From: Methylobacterium isbiliense
GTDB lineage: Bacteria > Pseudomonadota > Alphaproteobacteria > Rhizobiales > Beijerinckiaceae
Direction of reading: 5' to 3'
Assembly (NCBI RefSeq): GCF_022179325.1
Contig: NZ_BPQQ01000072.1
Location: forward strand, 1-38,170
DNA: 38,170 nucleotides
The translations under genes and the position numbers were made by a program. The notes under the pieces are model-generated. The model made no database searches, had not been told where the DNA came from, and saw nothing but the letters and a program-made list of their open reading frames with translations. Below, piece after piece: positions 1 through 7,809 of this stretch (position 1 is the stretch's first letter; every line of letters starts with the position of its first letter).

Positions 1-24
1 CCTCTCCCCGCCCGCGGGGAGAGG
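1..24. repeat. perfect 10-bp-stem palindrome upstream of murB
   Basis: The arms CCTCTCCCCG (1-10) and CGGGGAGAGG (15-24) are exact reverse complements around the 4-nt loop CCCG. The 3' arm runs into the purine-rich stretch that probably serves as the murB ribosome binding site, about 10 nt before its start. It resembles dispersed palindromes of high-GC alphaproteobacteria, but only one copy is present here, so repeat-family membership is an inference. It could also be the terminator of the gene upstream of the window. Confidence 0.6.
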
Positions 25-39
25 CGGAGATGCTCACCC

Positions 40-966
40 ATGATCAGCCAGATGACCTCGCACGACATCCTCTCCCTCCTCGCGCCCGCCTCCCTGCGCG
101 GGCGGCTCCTGCCCGACCATCCGCTCGCCGACCTGACGTGGTTTCGCGTCGGCGGTCCCGCGCAGGTGCTGTTCACGCCCGCCGACGAGCAGGACCTCGC
201 CGCCGCGCTGGCCGCGCTGCCGGCCGAGGTGCCCGTCACGGTGATCGGGCTCGGCTCGAACCTGATCGTGCGCGACGGCGGCGTGCCGGGCCTCGTGGTG
301 CGGCTCGGGGGCCGAGCCTTCGGCGAGATCGCGGTCGACGGCGAGACGATCCGGGCCGGGACGGCGGTGCCGGACATGCGCCTCGCCCGCGCCGCGGCCG
401 AGGCCGGGCTCGACGGGCTCGCCTTCTACCGCGGCATTCCCGGCTCGGTCGGCGGCGCGCTGCGCATGAATGCCGGGGCGCATGGCGGCGAGACCACGGA
501 CGTGCTGGTCGAGGCGCGCGGCGTGACCCGCACGGGCGAGATCCGGGTCTTCGCGCATGCCGACATGGGCTTCGCCTACCGGCACTCCGGTGCGCCCGGC
601 GACGTGATCTTCACGAGCGCGCTGTTTCGCGGGCGGCCGGGCGACAAGGCCGCGATCCTCGCCGAGATGGACCGCGTCACCGCGGCCCGCGAGGCCGCCC
701 AGCCGATCCGCGAGCGCACCGGCGGCTCGACCTTCAAGAACCCCGAGGGGGGCAAGGCGTGGCAGCTCGTCGACGCGGCCGGCTGCCGGGGCCTGCGGCG
801 GGGCGGCGCGCAGGTCTCCGAGATGCACTGCAACTTCCTCATCAACACCGGCGGCGCCACCGCGGCCGACATCGAGGGCCTGGGCGAGGAGGTGCGCGCG
901 CGCGTGCGGGCGCAATCCGGCGTCGACCTGCACTGGGAGATCAAGCGGATCGGCGTTCCGGCCTGA
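40..966 (+). CDS. murB: UDP-N-acetylenolpyruvoylglucosamine reductase MurB
   Basis: MurB reduces UDP-GlcNAc-enolpyruvate to UDP-N-acetylmuramate with NADPH and FAD, the second committed step of cytoplasmic peptidoglycan precursor synthesis. The 308-residue protein has FAD-binding segments at [11 protein letters not shown] (71-81) and [15 protein letters not shown] (132-146). The catalytic-serine motif GGSTFKNP is at 218-225 (Ser220), and the C-terminal Glu is in HWEIKRIG (Glu300). The short form with STFKNP fits the type II enzymes common outside the enterics. The start at 40 follows a GGCGGAG stretch. An ATG at 30 in another frame and an in-frame ATG at 52 are weaker choices. It precedes ddl in the usual mur-ddl-fts order, so murC and murG probably lie just upstream of the window. 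Confidence 0.96.
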   Translation: MISQMTSHDILSLLAPASLRGRLLPDHPLADLTWFRVGGPAQVLFTPADEQDLAAALAALPAEVPVTVIGLGSNLIVRDGGVPGLVVRLGGRAFGEIAVDGETIRAGTAVPDMRLARAAAEAGLDGLAFYRGIPGSVGGALRMNAGAHGGETTDVLVEARGVTRTGEIRVFAHADMGFAYRHSGAPGDVIFTSALFRGRPGDKAAILAEMDRVTAAREAAQPIRERTGGSTFKNPEGGKAWQLVDAAGCRGLRRGGAQVSEMHCNFLINTGGATAADIEGLGEEVRARVRAQSGVDLHWEIKRIGVPA

Positions 967-1075
967 TTCGGCCGCGCCCGGGGAGGCGCGGATGACGACG
1001 GCACCGGACGGCGCCGCTCCCCGGACCCTTCACATCCCCGATGCCGGAAGGCGAGCGCCCCGAGGAGGGCATCCC

Positions 1076-1999
1076 ATGACCAAGCACGTCGCCGTCCTGA
1101 TGGGCGGCTGGTCCTCCGAGCGGGAGGTCTCGCTCAATTCCGGCCGGGCCTGCGTCCGGGCGCTGGAGGAGCAGGGTTTTCGCGTCACGCCCATCGACGT
1201 GCAGCGCGATCTCGCGAACGTGCTGGCGCAGGTGAGGCCCGACGTCGCCTTCAACGCCCTGCACGGGCCCTGCGGCGAGGACGGCACCGTGCAGGGCCTG
1301 CTGGAGATCATGGCGATCCCCTACACCCATTCGGGCGTGCTCGCCTCCAGCCTCGCCATGCACAAGGAGCGCGCCAAGGTGGTGATGAAGGCGGCCGGCG
1401 TGCCGGTGCCGGACGGGCGGCTGGTGAACCGATTCGAGGCGGCGCGGCGCCACGTCCTGCCCCCGCCCTACGTGCTGAAGCCGGTCGCCGAGGGCTCCTC
1501 GATGGGCGTCGTGATCGTGCGCGAGGGCCGCACCCACCCGCCCCAGGAGGTCGGCCGCGACGACTGGTCGTTCGGCGACGAACTCCTTGCCGAAACGTAC
1601 ATTCCGGGCCGCGAACTGACCTGCGCGGTGATGGGCGACCGGGCCCTCGACGTCATCGACATCCGGGCCACCACCGGGGAGTGGTACGATTACGACGCCA
1701 AGTACGCGAAGGGGGGGTCGGTGCACGTGCTGCCGGCCGAAATTAAACCGAAAATTTACCAGCTGGTTCGAGAGTTGGCGTTAACGGCGCATCAAGCACT
1801 TGGCTGCCGGGGCGTGAGCCGTGCCGATCTCCGCTACGACGACACACCGGGAGGCACCGGTGCGCTCGTGGTACTGGAGGTCAACACGCAGCCCGGCATG
1901 ACCGAGACGAGCCTTGTGCCGGAGATCGCAGCCCATGCCGGGTACAGTTTCGGTGAACTCGTCCGATGGATGGTGGAGGACGCTTCCCTGAACCGCTGA
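1076..1999 (+). CDS. ddl: D-alanine--D-alanine ligase
   Basis: This ATP-grasp ligase joins two D-alanines for the end of the peptidoglycan stem peptide. The 307-residue protein has the substrate and ATP signatures HGPCGEDGTVQG (from residue 63) and EVNTQPGMTETS (268-279, with the Mg-binding Asn270). The ATG at 1076 is chosen over an in-frame ATG at 992 because GAGGAGGG lies about 6 nt before it and the family normally begins with a short lead into VAVLMGG. Its 3' end overlaps ftsQ by 34 nt. Residues 222-242 are encoded by a run of codons ending in A or T that is very unlike the rest of the gene (see findings), although the protein sequence there looks normal. Confidence 0.96.
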   Translation: MTKHVAVLMGGWSSEREVSLNSGRACVRALEEQGFRVTPIDVQRDLANVLAQVRPDVAFNALHGPCGEDGTVQGLLEIMAIPYTHSGVLASSLAMHKERAKVVMKAAGVPVPDGRLVNRFEAARRHVLPPPYVLKPVAEGSSMGVVIVREGRTHPPQEVGRDDWSFGDELLAETYIPGRELTCAVMGDRALDVIDIRATTGEWYDYDAKYAKGGSVHVLPAEIKPKIYQLVRELALTAHQALGCRGVSRADLRYDDTPGGTGALVVLEVNTQPGMTETSLVPEIAAHAGYSFGELVRWMVEDASLNR

Positions 2000-2952
2000 C
2001 CGCCGCCGGTCCCGCCGGCGCGCAGGCCGGCGGTGTCGCGCCCCTTGCGGGGGCGCCCCTGCCCGGGACCCGGGCGGGTGCGGGTTTCCTGTCGCGCCGG
2101 CTGCCCCGGTTCCTGCGGCCCCGCCGCGCGTCGGTGGCGATCCCGCTGGAGCGGCGCGTGCCGCGCCTCGTGGGCACCGCCCTGGTGTTCGGCTTCTTCG
2201 GCTTCGTCGGCGCGGCGGGCTTCGTCGCCAGCGGCGCCTACGCCGAGTTCGTCGTGCGCCACGGCCGGCCCCTCGACCTCCTCGCCCGCGTGGCCGGGTT
2301 CGGCCTCGACAAGGTGACGATCGCCGGGATCGTGCAGCTGCGGCCGGCCGAGATCCTGCAGGCCGCCGGTCTCGACCAGCGCAACTCGCTGCCCTTCCTC
2401 GACGTGGTGGGCGTGCGCGACCGCCTCGCGGCGGTGCCGCTGATCGGCTCGGTCTCGGTGCGCAAGATCTATCCGCACGAACTCCTCGTCACCCTCGCCG
2501 AGCGCGAGCCGAGCGCGCTGTGGCAGCGCAACGGCGAGATCGAGGTGATCGCCGCGGACGGCACCGTCATCGACCGGATGCGCGACGGGCGCTTCGCCGC
2601 CCTGCCGCTCGTGGTCGGCGAGGAGGCCAACACCCGCACCAAGGAATACCTCGCCCTCCTCGACGCGGCCGGGCCCCTGAAGGCGCGCATCCGCGCCGGC
2701 ACCCTGGTGTCGGGGCGGCGCTGGACCCTGAAGCTCGACGGGATCGACATCCGCCTGCCCGAAGCGGGCGCCCGCGAGGCGGTGACCCGCCTCGTGCGCC
2801 TCGATGCCGAGCAGCGCCTCCTCGACAAGGACATCATCGCGGTGGACCTGCGCATGCCCGACCGGGTGGTGGTGCGGCTCACCGAGGAGGGAGCCGCGGC
2901 GCGCCAGGAGGCGCAGAAGAAGAAGCCGAAGGGGAAGGGGATCGACACGTGA
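1966..2952 (+). CDS. ftsQ: cell division protein FtsQ
   Basis: FtsQ is a bitopic inner-membrane divisome protein that links FtsA/FtsZ-stage proteins to the periplasmic FtsB/FtsL complex. The 328-residue protein has a Pro/Ala/Arg-rich cytoplasmic region (1-66), one transmembrane helix (about 68-90), a POTRA domain (about 115-183, containing VTIAGIVQLRPAEIL and SVSVRKIYPHELLVTL) and the FtsQ beta domain. It ends in a Lys-rich tail (KKKPKGKG). The start at 1966 lies inside the end of ddl, and GGTGA at about 1952 is a weak ribosome binding site, so translational coupling to ddl is likely. A later start is possible because the N-terminal 60 residues are low complexity. Confidence 0.93.
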   Translation: MDGGGRFPEPLTAAGPAGAQAGGVAPLAGAPLPGTRAGAGFLSRRLPRFLRPRRASVAIPLERRVPRLVGTALVFGFFGFVGAAGFVASGAYAEFVVRHGRPLDLLARVAGFGLDKVTIAGIVQLRPAEILQAAGLDQRNSLPFLDVVGVRDRLAAVPLIGSVSVRKIYPHELLVTLAEREPSALWQRNGEIEVIAADGTVIDRMRDGRFAALPLVVGEEANTRTKEYLALLDAAGPLKARIRAGTLVSGRRWTLKLDGIDIRLPEAGAREAVTRLVRLDAEQRLLDKDIIAVDLRMPDRVVVRLTEEGAAARQEAQKKKPKGKGIDT

Positions 2953-2995
2953 CCCGCCCCGCTCCCCTCACCCCGTCCTCCCGGTCGAGCCTCGC

Positions 2996-4321
2996 ATGAG
3001 CCTTCTCCAGCACGGCCTGACCCCCCGGCTGAAGCCGCTCTCGGCGCGCCGCAGCGCGACCCTCTCGGTGCTCGACATCGGCACCAGCAAGGTCGTGTGC
3101 CTCGTCGCCGAGCTGCAGCCGGTCGAGACGCTCTCGACCCTGCGCGGCCGCACGCATCTGGCGCGCATCATCGGCATCGGCCACCAGCGCTCGCTCGGCC
3201 TCAAGGGCGGCGCGGTGGTGGACCTCGAAGCTGCCGAGAACGCGATCCGCCACGCCGTCCACGCGGCCGAGCGGATGGCGAAGTGCGAGGTGCAGTCGGT
3301 CATCGTCAACCTGTCGGGCGGCCGGCTCGGCTCGCAGCATTTCGAGGCGCGCGTGCCCGTGCGCTCCGGCCCGGTGACGGGCGCCGACGTCCAGCGCGTG
3401 CTCGAAGCGGCCAGCACCCACAGCGTCAGCCCCGGCCGGGCGGTGCTGCACGCGCTGCCGACCGGCTACTCCCTCGACCAGCAGGGCGCGGTGATCGATC
3501 CCTCGGGGATGATCGGCGAGACGCTCGGCGTCGACCTGCACGTGGTCACGGCCGAGACCGCCTCGGCCCGCAACCTGATGCTGGCGGTCGAGAACTGCCA
3601 CCTGCGCGTCGAGGCGGTGATCGCCACCCCCTACGCGTCGGGCCTCTCGGCCCTCGTCGACGACGAGGCGGAGATGGGCGTGGCGGTGGTGGACATGGGC
3701 GGGGGCACGACGAGCGTCGGCGTGTTCACGGGCGGCCACCTCGTGCACGTCGATGCGCTCGCGGTGGGGGGCCACCACGTCACCATGGACATCGCCCGGG
3801 GCCTCTCCACCCGGGTGGCGGCGGCCGAGCGCCTCAAGACCCTGTACGGGGCCGCGATGGCGACCGCCTCCGACGAGCGCGACATGATCGCGGTCCACGG
3901 CGTCGACGAGGACGAGCGCGACCTGCCCCACCACATCCCGAAGTCGCAGCTCGTGCGCATCATCCGCCCCCGGGTCGAGGAGGTGCTGGAACTGGTGCGC
4001 GACCGGCTGCGCAACGCGGGCTTCGCGGCCCAGGCCGGCCGCCGGGTGGTGCTGACGGGCGGCGCGAGCCAGCTCGTCGGCCTGCCCGAGGCCGCCCGCC
4101 GCATCCTCCAGGGGCAGGTCCGGATCGGCCGGCCGCTGGGCATCAGGGGTCTGCCGGAGGCCGCCAAGGGACCGGCCTTCTCGGCGGCGGTCGGCCTCCT
4201 CGTCTATCCGCAGGTCTCCCACGTCGAGCATTTCGAGCCGAAGGGGCAGGCCGGCGCGATGGGCCTTCACGGGGACGGCTACTTCTCCAGGGTCGGTCGC
4301 TGGATCCGGGAGAGCTTCTGA
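2996..4321 (+). CDS. ftsA: cell division protein FtsA
   Basis: FtsA is an actin-like ATPase that tethers FtsZ to the inner membrane and recruits later divisome proteins. The 441-residue protein shows the actin-fold phosphate loops DIGTSK (26-31) and DMGGGTTSVGVF, and the adenosine-binding segment VVLTGGASQLVGLPEA. It ends in a short amphipathic helix (FSRVGRWIRESF) of the kind that anchors FtsA to the membrane. The start at 2996 leaves 43 nt after ftsQ. The ribosome binding site is weak, and an in-frame upstream extension back to 2804 reads as Arg-rich shadow of ftsQ and was discarded. It precedes ftsZ by 111 nt, the standard order. Confidence 0.96.
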   Translation: MSLLQHGLTPRLKPLSARRSATLSVLDIGTSKVVCLVAELQPVETLSTLRGRTHLARIIGIGHQRSLGLKGGAVVDLEAAENAIRHAVHAAERMAKCEVQSVIVNLSGGRLGSQHFEARVPVRSGPVTGADVQRVLEAASTHSVSPGRAVLHALPTGYSLDQQGAVIDPSGMIGETLGVDLHVVTAETASARNLMLAVENCHLRVEAVIATPYASGLSALVDDEAEMGVAVVDMGGGTTSVGVFTGGHLVHVDALAVGGHHVTMDIARGLSTRVAAAERLKTLYGAAMATASDERDMIAVHGVDEDERDLPHHIPKSQLVRIIRPRVEEVLELVRDRLRNAGFAAQAGRRVVLTGGASQLVGLPEAARRILQGQVRIGRPLGIRGLPEAAKGPAFSAAVGLLVYPQVSHVEHFEPKGQAGAMGLHGDGYFSRVGRWIRESF

Positions 4322-4386
4322 ACGGGCAATCGGATGCCCCGGCCGGGCTTCGAGGGGCCCGCGGGGGCGAGCGGACCATTACACCG

Positions 4387-4400
4387 GCGCCGATCGGCGC
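4387..4400. promoter_or_regulatory. 14-bp perfect palindrome in the ftsZ leader
   Basis: GCGCCGATCGGCGC is identical to its reverse complement and lies 32 nt before the ftsZ start codon, inside the only intergenic gap between ftsA and ftsZ. A dimeric regulator site or an mRNA hairpin close to the ribosome binding site are both possible. No known consensus is matched. Confidence 0.35.
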
Positions 4401-4432
4401 TCACACCAAGAACATCAAGAGGCACGCGCATC

Positions 4433-6274
4433 ATGGCCATCTCTCTGCAAGCGCCGGACATCCGGGAACTCAAGCCGCGCATCACCGTCTTCGGCGTCGG
4501 CGGCGCCGGCGGCAACGCGGTCAACAACATGATCGAGTCGGGTCTGCTCGGCTGCGAGTTCGTGGTGGCCAACACCGACGCCCAGGCGCTGACCTCCTCC
4601 AAGGCCGAGCGCGTGATCCAGATGGGCATCGGGGTGACGCAGGGCTTAGGGGCCGGCTCGCAGCCCGAGGTCGGCCGCGCGGCCGCCGAGGAGGTGATCG
4701 ACGAGATCCGCGACCAGCTCTCGGGCGCCCACATGTGCTTCATCACCGCCGGCATGGGCGGCGGCACCGGCACGGGCGCGGCGCCCGTCATCGCCCGGGC
4801 CGCCCGCGACATGGGCATCCTGACGGTCGGCGTGGTGACGAAGCCCTTCCAGTTCGAGGGCGTGCGCCGCATGCGCACCGCGGATGCGGGCATCTCCGAG
4901 CTGCAGGCCGCGGTCGACACGCTGATCGTGATCCCCAACCAGAACCTCTTCCGGGTGGCCAACGAGAAGACGACCTTCGCGGACGCCTTCGCGATGGCCG
5001 ACCAGGTGCTCTACTCGGGCGTGGCCTGCATCACCGACCTGATGGTGAAGGAGGGGCTCATCAACCTCGACTTCGCCGACGTGCGCGCGATCATGCGCGG
5101 CATGGGCAAGGCGATGATGGGCACCGGCGAGGCGTCGGGCGAGAACCGCGCCAACCGGGCCGCGGAGGCCGCGATCGCCAACCCGCTCCTCGACGACGTC
5201 TCGATGAAGGGCGCCCGCGGCCTCTTGATCTCGATCACCGGCGGCAACGACCTCACCCTCTACGAACTCGACGAGGCGGCCACCCGCATCCGCGAGGAGG
5301 TCGATCCGGACGCCAACATCATCCTGGGCGCCACCTTCGACGAGAGCCTCGACGGCATCATCCGGGTGTCGGTGGTGGCCACCGGCATCGAGCCGGCCTT
5401 GATCACCGCGCACGCGGTCAATGCGCCCGACCTCGCCCAGACCGAGCAGCGCATCGCCGAGGTGGCCGACCGGCTCCGCGCCGAGGCGCGGGCCCGCGCC
5501 AACCAGGCGCCGCAGGCCGCGAGCCCGGTCCGCCCCGCCCCGGCCCACGAGTCGGCCCAGATGCCGGCCCAGGCGCCGGTCGCCCCGTCGCAGGCCCTGC
5601 ATGCCGAGCCCGTGCGGGCCGAGCTGCCGCACCCCCAGCCGGTGATGCGCGACGACGTGCAGATCGCCCCGGTCCAGCCGCGGATGCCGGCCTACGAGCC
5701 GCCGGCCCCGCAGCCGGTCGCCGAGCCGCCGATGACCTCGGCCTCCGCGCCGTTCATCCCGCCCTCGCCGCAGGTGGTGCGCGCCCCCCGGATGCCGCGG
5801 GTGCAGGACCTGCCGCTGCCGGCCCAGAACCAGATCCGCGCCAGCCGCGGCGAGGAGCCGGTGCCCCAGCAGGCGGCGCCGGACGTCAAGCGCACCTCGC
5901 TGCTGCGCCGCCTCGCCACCGTCGGCTTCGGCGGCCGGCGCGACGAGGAGGTCGCCCCGGCCCATCCGGCGCAGGCCCCCGCCCCGCAGGCGATGCTGCC
6001 CCAGCAGGCCGCCCCGCCGCGCGCGCCCCAGGCGGCCCTCGCGGCGCCCGCGCCGCGCGCCCCGCTCCCGCAGGGCTATGCGCCGCAGCCCCAGCCGCAC
6101 CAGCCCCATGCGCATCAGCCCCACCCGCACCCGGTCCACGCGCCGCAGGCGCCCCTGGGCTACCGTCCGGCGCAGGGCAACCTCGACCCGCAGGGCCGCC
6201 CCGTTCCGGCCGCACGGATGATGGATGACGACCAGCTGGAGATCCCGGCCTTCCTGCGCCGGCAAGCCAACTGA
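4433..6274 (+). CDS. ftsZ: cell division GTPase FtsZ with long disordered linker
   Basis: FtsZ is the tubulin-like GTPase that polymerises into the Z ring. The 613-residue protein has the GTP-binding loop GVGGAGGN (21-28), the tubulin signature GGGTGTG (109-115) and the T7 catalytic loop NLDFADV (211-217, Asp213 and Asp216). The core ends near residue 330. A Pro/Ala/Gln-rich linker of roughly 270 residues follows, including a His/Pro-rich stretch, and then the conserved C-terminal peptide [10 protein letters not shown] that binds FtsA. It is much longer than the enteric form, but long linkers are known in alphaproteobacteria. The start at 4433 has AAGAGG 10 nt upstream. The upstream in-frame ATG at 4334 would add 33 residues unlike the family. 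Two hairpins follow the stop. Confidence 0.98.
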   Translation: MAISLQAPDIRELKPRITVFGVGGAGGNAVNNMIESGLLGCEFVVANTDAQALTSSKAERVIQMGIGVTQGLGAGSQPEVGRAAAEEVIDEIRDQLSGAHMCFITAGMGGGTGTGAAPVIARAARDMGILTVGVVTKPFQFEGVRRMRTADAGISELQAAVDTLIVIPNQNLFRVANEKTTFADAFAMADQVLYSGVACITDLMVKEGLINLDFADVRAIMRGMGKAMMGTGEASGENRANRAAEAAIANPLLDDVSMKGARGLLISITGGNDLTLYELDEAATRIREEVDPDANIILGATFDESLDGIIRVSVVATGIEPALITAHAVNAPDLAQTEQRIAEVADRLRAEARARANQAPQAASPVRPAPAHESAQMPAQAPVAPSQALHAEPVRAELPHPQPVMRDDVQIAPVQPRMPAYEPPAPQPVAEPPMTSASAPFIPPSPQVVRAPRMPRVQDLPLPAQNQIRASRGEEPVPQQAAPDVKRTSLLRRLATVGFGGRRDEEVAPAHPAQAPAPQAMLPQQAAPPRAPQAALAAPAPRAPLPQGYAPQPQPHQPHAHQPHPHPVHAPQAPLGYRPAQGNLDPQGRPVPAARMMDDDQLEIPAFLRRQAN

Positions 6275-6281
6275 GCGGCCC

Positions 6282-6309
6282 GCCCGCGGCTCCGCCAGGC
6301 GCCGCGGGC
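6282..6309 (+). terminator. hairpin directly after ftsZ
   Basis: GCCCGCGGC (6282-6290) and GCCGCGGGC (6301-6309) form a perfect 9-bp stem around a 10-nt loop, beginning 7 nt after the ftsZ stop. There is no T run, so it may stabilise the 3' end or pause polymerase rather than terminate on its own. Confidence 0.4.
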
Positions 6310-6356
6310 CCTCCCGCAACGGCATCCGAGACCGCCACTGGCGCTTTTCGGCCACA

Positions 6357-6395
6357 CCCCGGGATCCCGCGATCCCGGGGTTTAAGTGCTTGTTT
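6357..6395 (+). terminator. probable intrinsic terminator of the ddl-ftsZ transcript
   Basis: CCCCGGGATC (6357-6366) and GATCCCGGGG (6371-6380) form a perfect 10-bp stem around a CCGC loop. The sequence TTTAAGTGCTTGTTT follows directly, giving a T-rich tail that is unusual in this GC-rich DNA. It separates the division genes from lpxC. Confidence 0.7.
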
Positions 6396-6402
6396 AAGAC
6401 TC
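6382..6402 (+). promoter_or_regulatory. CtrA-like TTAA pair next to a GANTC site
   Basis: TTAA (6382-6385) and TTAA (6394-6397) are separated by 8 nt and followed immediately by GACTC (6398-6402). The CtrA cell-cycle regulator consensus is TTAA-N7-TTAA, so the spacing is one too long. The TTAA elements also form part of the terminator tail, which is a simpler explanation. Confidence 0.2.
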
Positions 6403-6471
6403 TGCGCGACAAGGGTTTTCGGCGGGTGAAGACCCGCCCCCGGGTTGTTACAGAGCGTAAGAATCCGTGAT

Positions 6472-6500
6472 TTGGCCGCGCTTTTGAGCGCGACTATAGC
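6472..6500 (+). promoter_or_regulatory. candidate sigma-70 promoter for lpxC
   Basis: TTGGCC (6472-6477) and TATAGC (6495-6500) are separated by 17 nt, downstream of the ftsZ terminator and about 130 nt upstream of lpxC. The hexamers match consensus at 4 of 6 and 4 of 6 positions. The placement after a terminator supports a promoter here, but the sequence match alone is modest. Confidence 0.35.
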
Positions 6501-6631
6501 TGTCCTCACACGAAAGACGGCGCGGGCCCGGACCGGCACCAGCGCTCAAGGGGCTTCAAACAGCGGATGGGTCTCACTCGAGCGTGTTCCCAAGCGGGGC
6601 GCGGCGGTGGATCGCGTCCGGGGGCTGAAGA

Positions 6632-7579
6632 ATGAGAACAAGTCAACAGACGACCCTTCGTTCGGCCGTGAGCCTCTCGGGCATCGGCGTCCATTCCGGG
6701 AATCCGGTCAGCATCACGCTCCATCCCCGCGAGGCCAACGACGGCATCGAGTTCCTGAGGACCAGGATGCCCGGCGGGCGGGACCGGCTCATCAAGGCCC
6801 ACCACAGCCAGGTCTCCGCCACCGAACTCTGCACCGTGATCGGCGACCGCCACACCGGCGCCGTCGCCACCATCGAGCACCTGATGTCCGCGCTGCGCGG
6901 ACTGGGCATCGACAACGTCCTCGTCGAGATCGACGGCCCCGAGATGCCGATCCTCGACGGATCGAGCGCCCCCTTCGTGGCCGCCATCGACACGGTCGGA
7001 ATCGCCACCTGCGGCGCCCCGCGCCGCTTCATCAAGATCCTCAAGCCCGTCCGGGCCGAGAAGGGCCGCGCCTTCGCCGAATTGCGGCCCTACGAGCGCG
7101 GCTTCCGCCTCGACGTCGAGATCGACTTCGAGAGCCCGGTGATCGGCCGCAGCCGCAAGAGCCTCGACCTCACCCCCGCCGCCTATCGCCGCGAGATCGC
7201 CCGCGCCCGCACCTTCGGGATGATGCGCGACGTCGAGCGCTACTGGAAGGCCGGCTTCGCGCTCGGCGCCTCGCTGGAGAACACCGTCGCGGTGGGCGAC
7301 GGCGGCGTCGTCAACCCGGAAGGCCTGCGCTACCCGGACGAGTTCGTCCGCCACAAGCTCCTCGACGCGGTCGGCGACCTCGCTCTCGCCGGCCTGCCGA
7401 TCCTCGGCGCCTATCGCTCCTATTGCGGCGGCCACGGCCTCAACGTCGCGGTCCTCGACGCCCTCTTCGCCGACCGCACCAGCTACGCCCTCGTCGAGGG
7501 CGCGAGCGCCCGCCGCGAGCCGGTCCTGGCCGATCTCGGGGCCGCCCTGGGCGCGGCGGCCTACGCCCCCGACCTCTGA
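6632..7579 (+). CDS. lpxC: UDP-3-O-acyl-N-acetylglucosamine deacetylase LpxC
   Basis: LpxC is the zinc deacetylase that commits UDP-GlcNAc derivatives to lipid A synthesis. The 315-residue protein carries the zinc ligands His83 (IEHLMSAL), His241 and Asp245 (FVRHKLLDAVGD), and the catalytic His268 (GGHGLN). Length and motifs match the family throughout. The start at 6632 gives the usual N-terminus running into the conserved GIGVHSG motif. The position between ftsZ and bamD is the standard alphaproteobacterial order. The gene is separated from ftsZ by a terminator and a candidate promoter, so it is probably expressed separately from the division genes. Confidence 0.97.
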   Translation: MRTSQQTTLRSAVSLSGIGVHSGNPVSITLHPREANDGIEFLRTRMPGGRDRLIKAHHSQVSATELCTVIGDRHTGAVATIEHLMSALRGLGIDNVLVEIDGPEMPILDGSSAPFVAAIDTVGIATCGAPRRFIKILKPVRAEKGRAFAELRPYERGFRLDVEIDFESPVIGRSRKSLDLTPAAYRREIARARTFGMMRDVERYWKAGFALGASLENTVAVGDGGVVNPEGLRYPDEFVRHKLLDAVGDLALAGLPILGAYRSYCGGHGLNVAVLDALFADRTSYALVEGASARREPVLADLGAALGAAAYAPDL

Positions 7580-7809
7580 TCCCCGGCGGGTTGCGCGAAA
7601 GCCACAGGCGGCGGATTTCCGGTTCGTTCACGGGTGCTTAACCCCCGATCCGAAGGACCCTGCCCCGGGCTGCGCCGTTTTCGCGCCCTATTCGCCGCCC
7701 AAAGCTTCGAGCGTACCGGCCGCCCCGCGGAACCCGCAGGCGCTCCGGCCGGAACCGACCACGACAACACCGGCGTGCCCGACGGCCGCCTGCTTGGGGA
7801 AGAACCCGC

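Larger units (their letters stand above)
6275..6631 (+). other. ftsZ-lpxC intergenic region (357 nt)
   Basis: No gene is seen. In order it holds a GC hairpin just after ftsZ, a second hairpin with a short T run that looks like the ftsZ terminator, a TTAA-N8-TTAA pair followed by GACTC, a second GANTC (6461-6465), and a candidate sigma-70 promoter. About 130 nt of leader remain before lpxC. GANTC is the CcrM methylation target in alphaproteobacteria. Each element has its own entry where supportable. Confidence 0.6.

Noticed and set aside
3097-6228. Very long open frame (over 1000 codons) across ftsA and ftsZ in another frame
   Set aside because: It is an Arg/Gly/Pro-rich shadow produced by high-GC third positions of ftsA and ftsZ, with no domain resemblance.
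4646-6412. 588-codon frame antisense to ftsZ
   Set aside because: Low-complexity shadow of the ftsZ gene with no recognisable domain.
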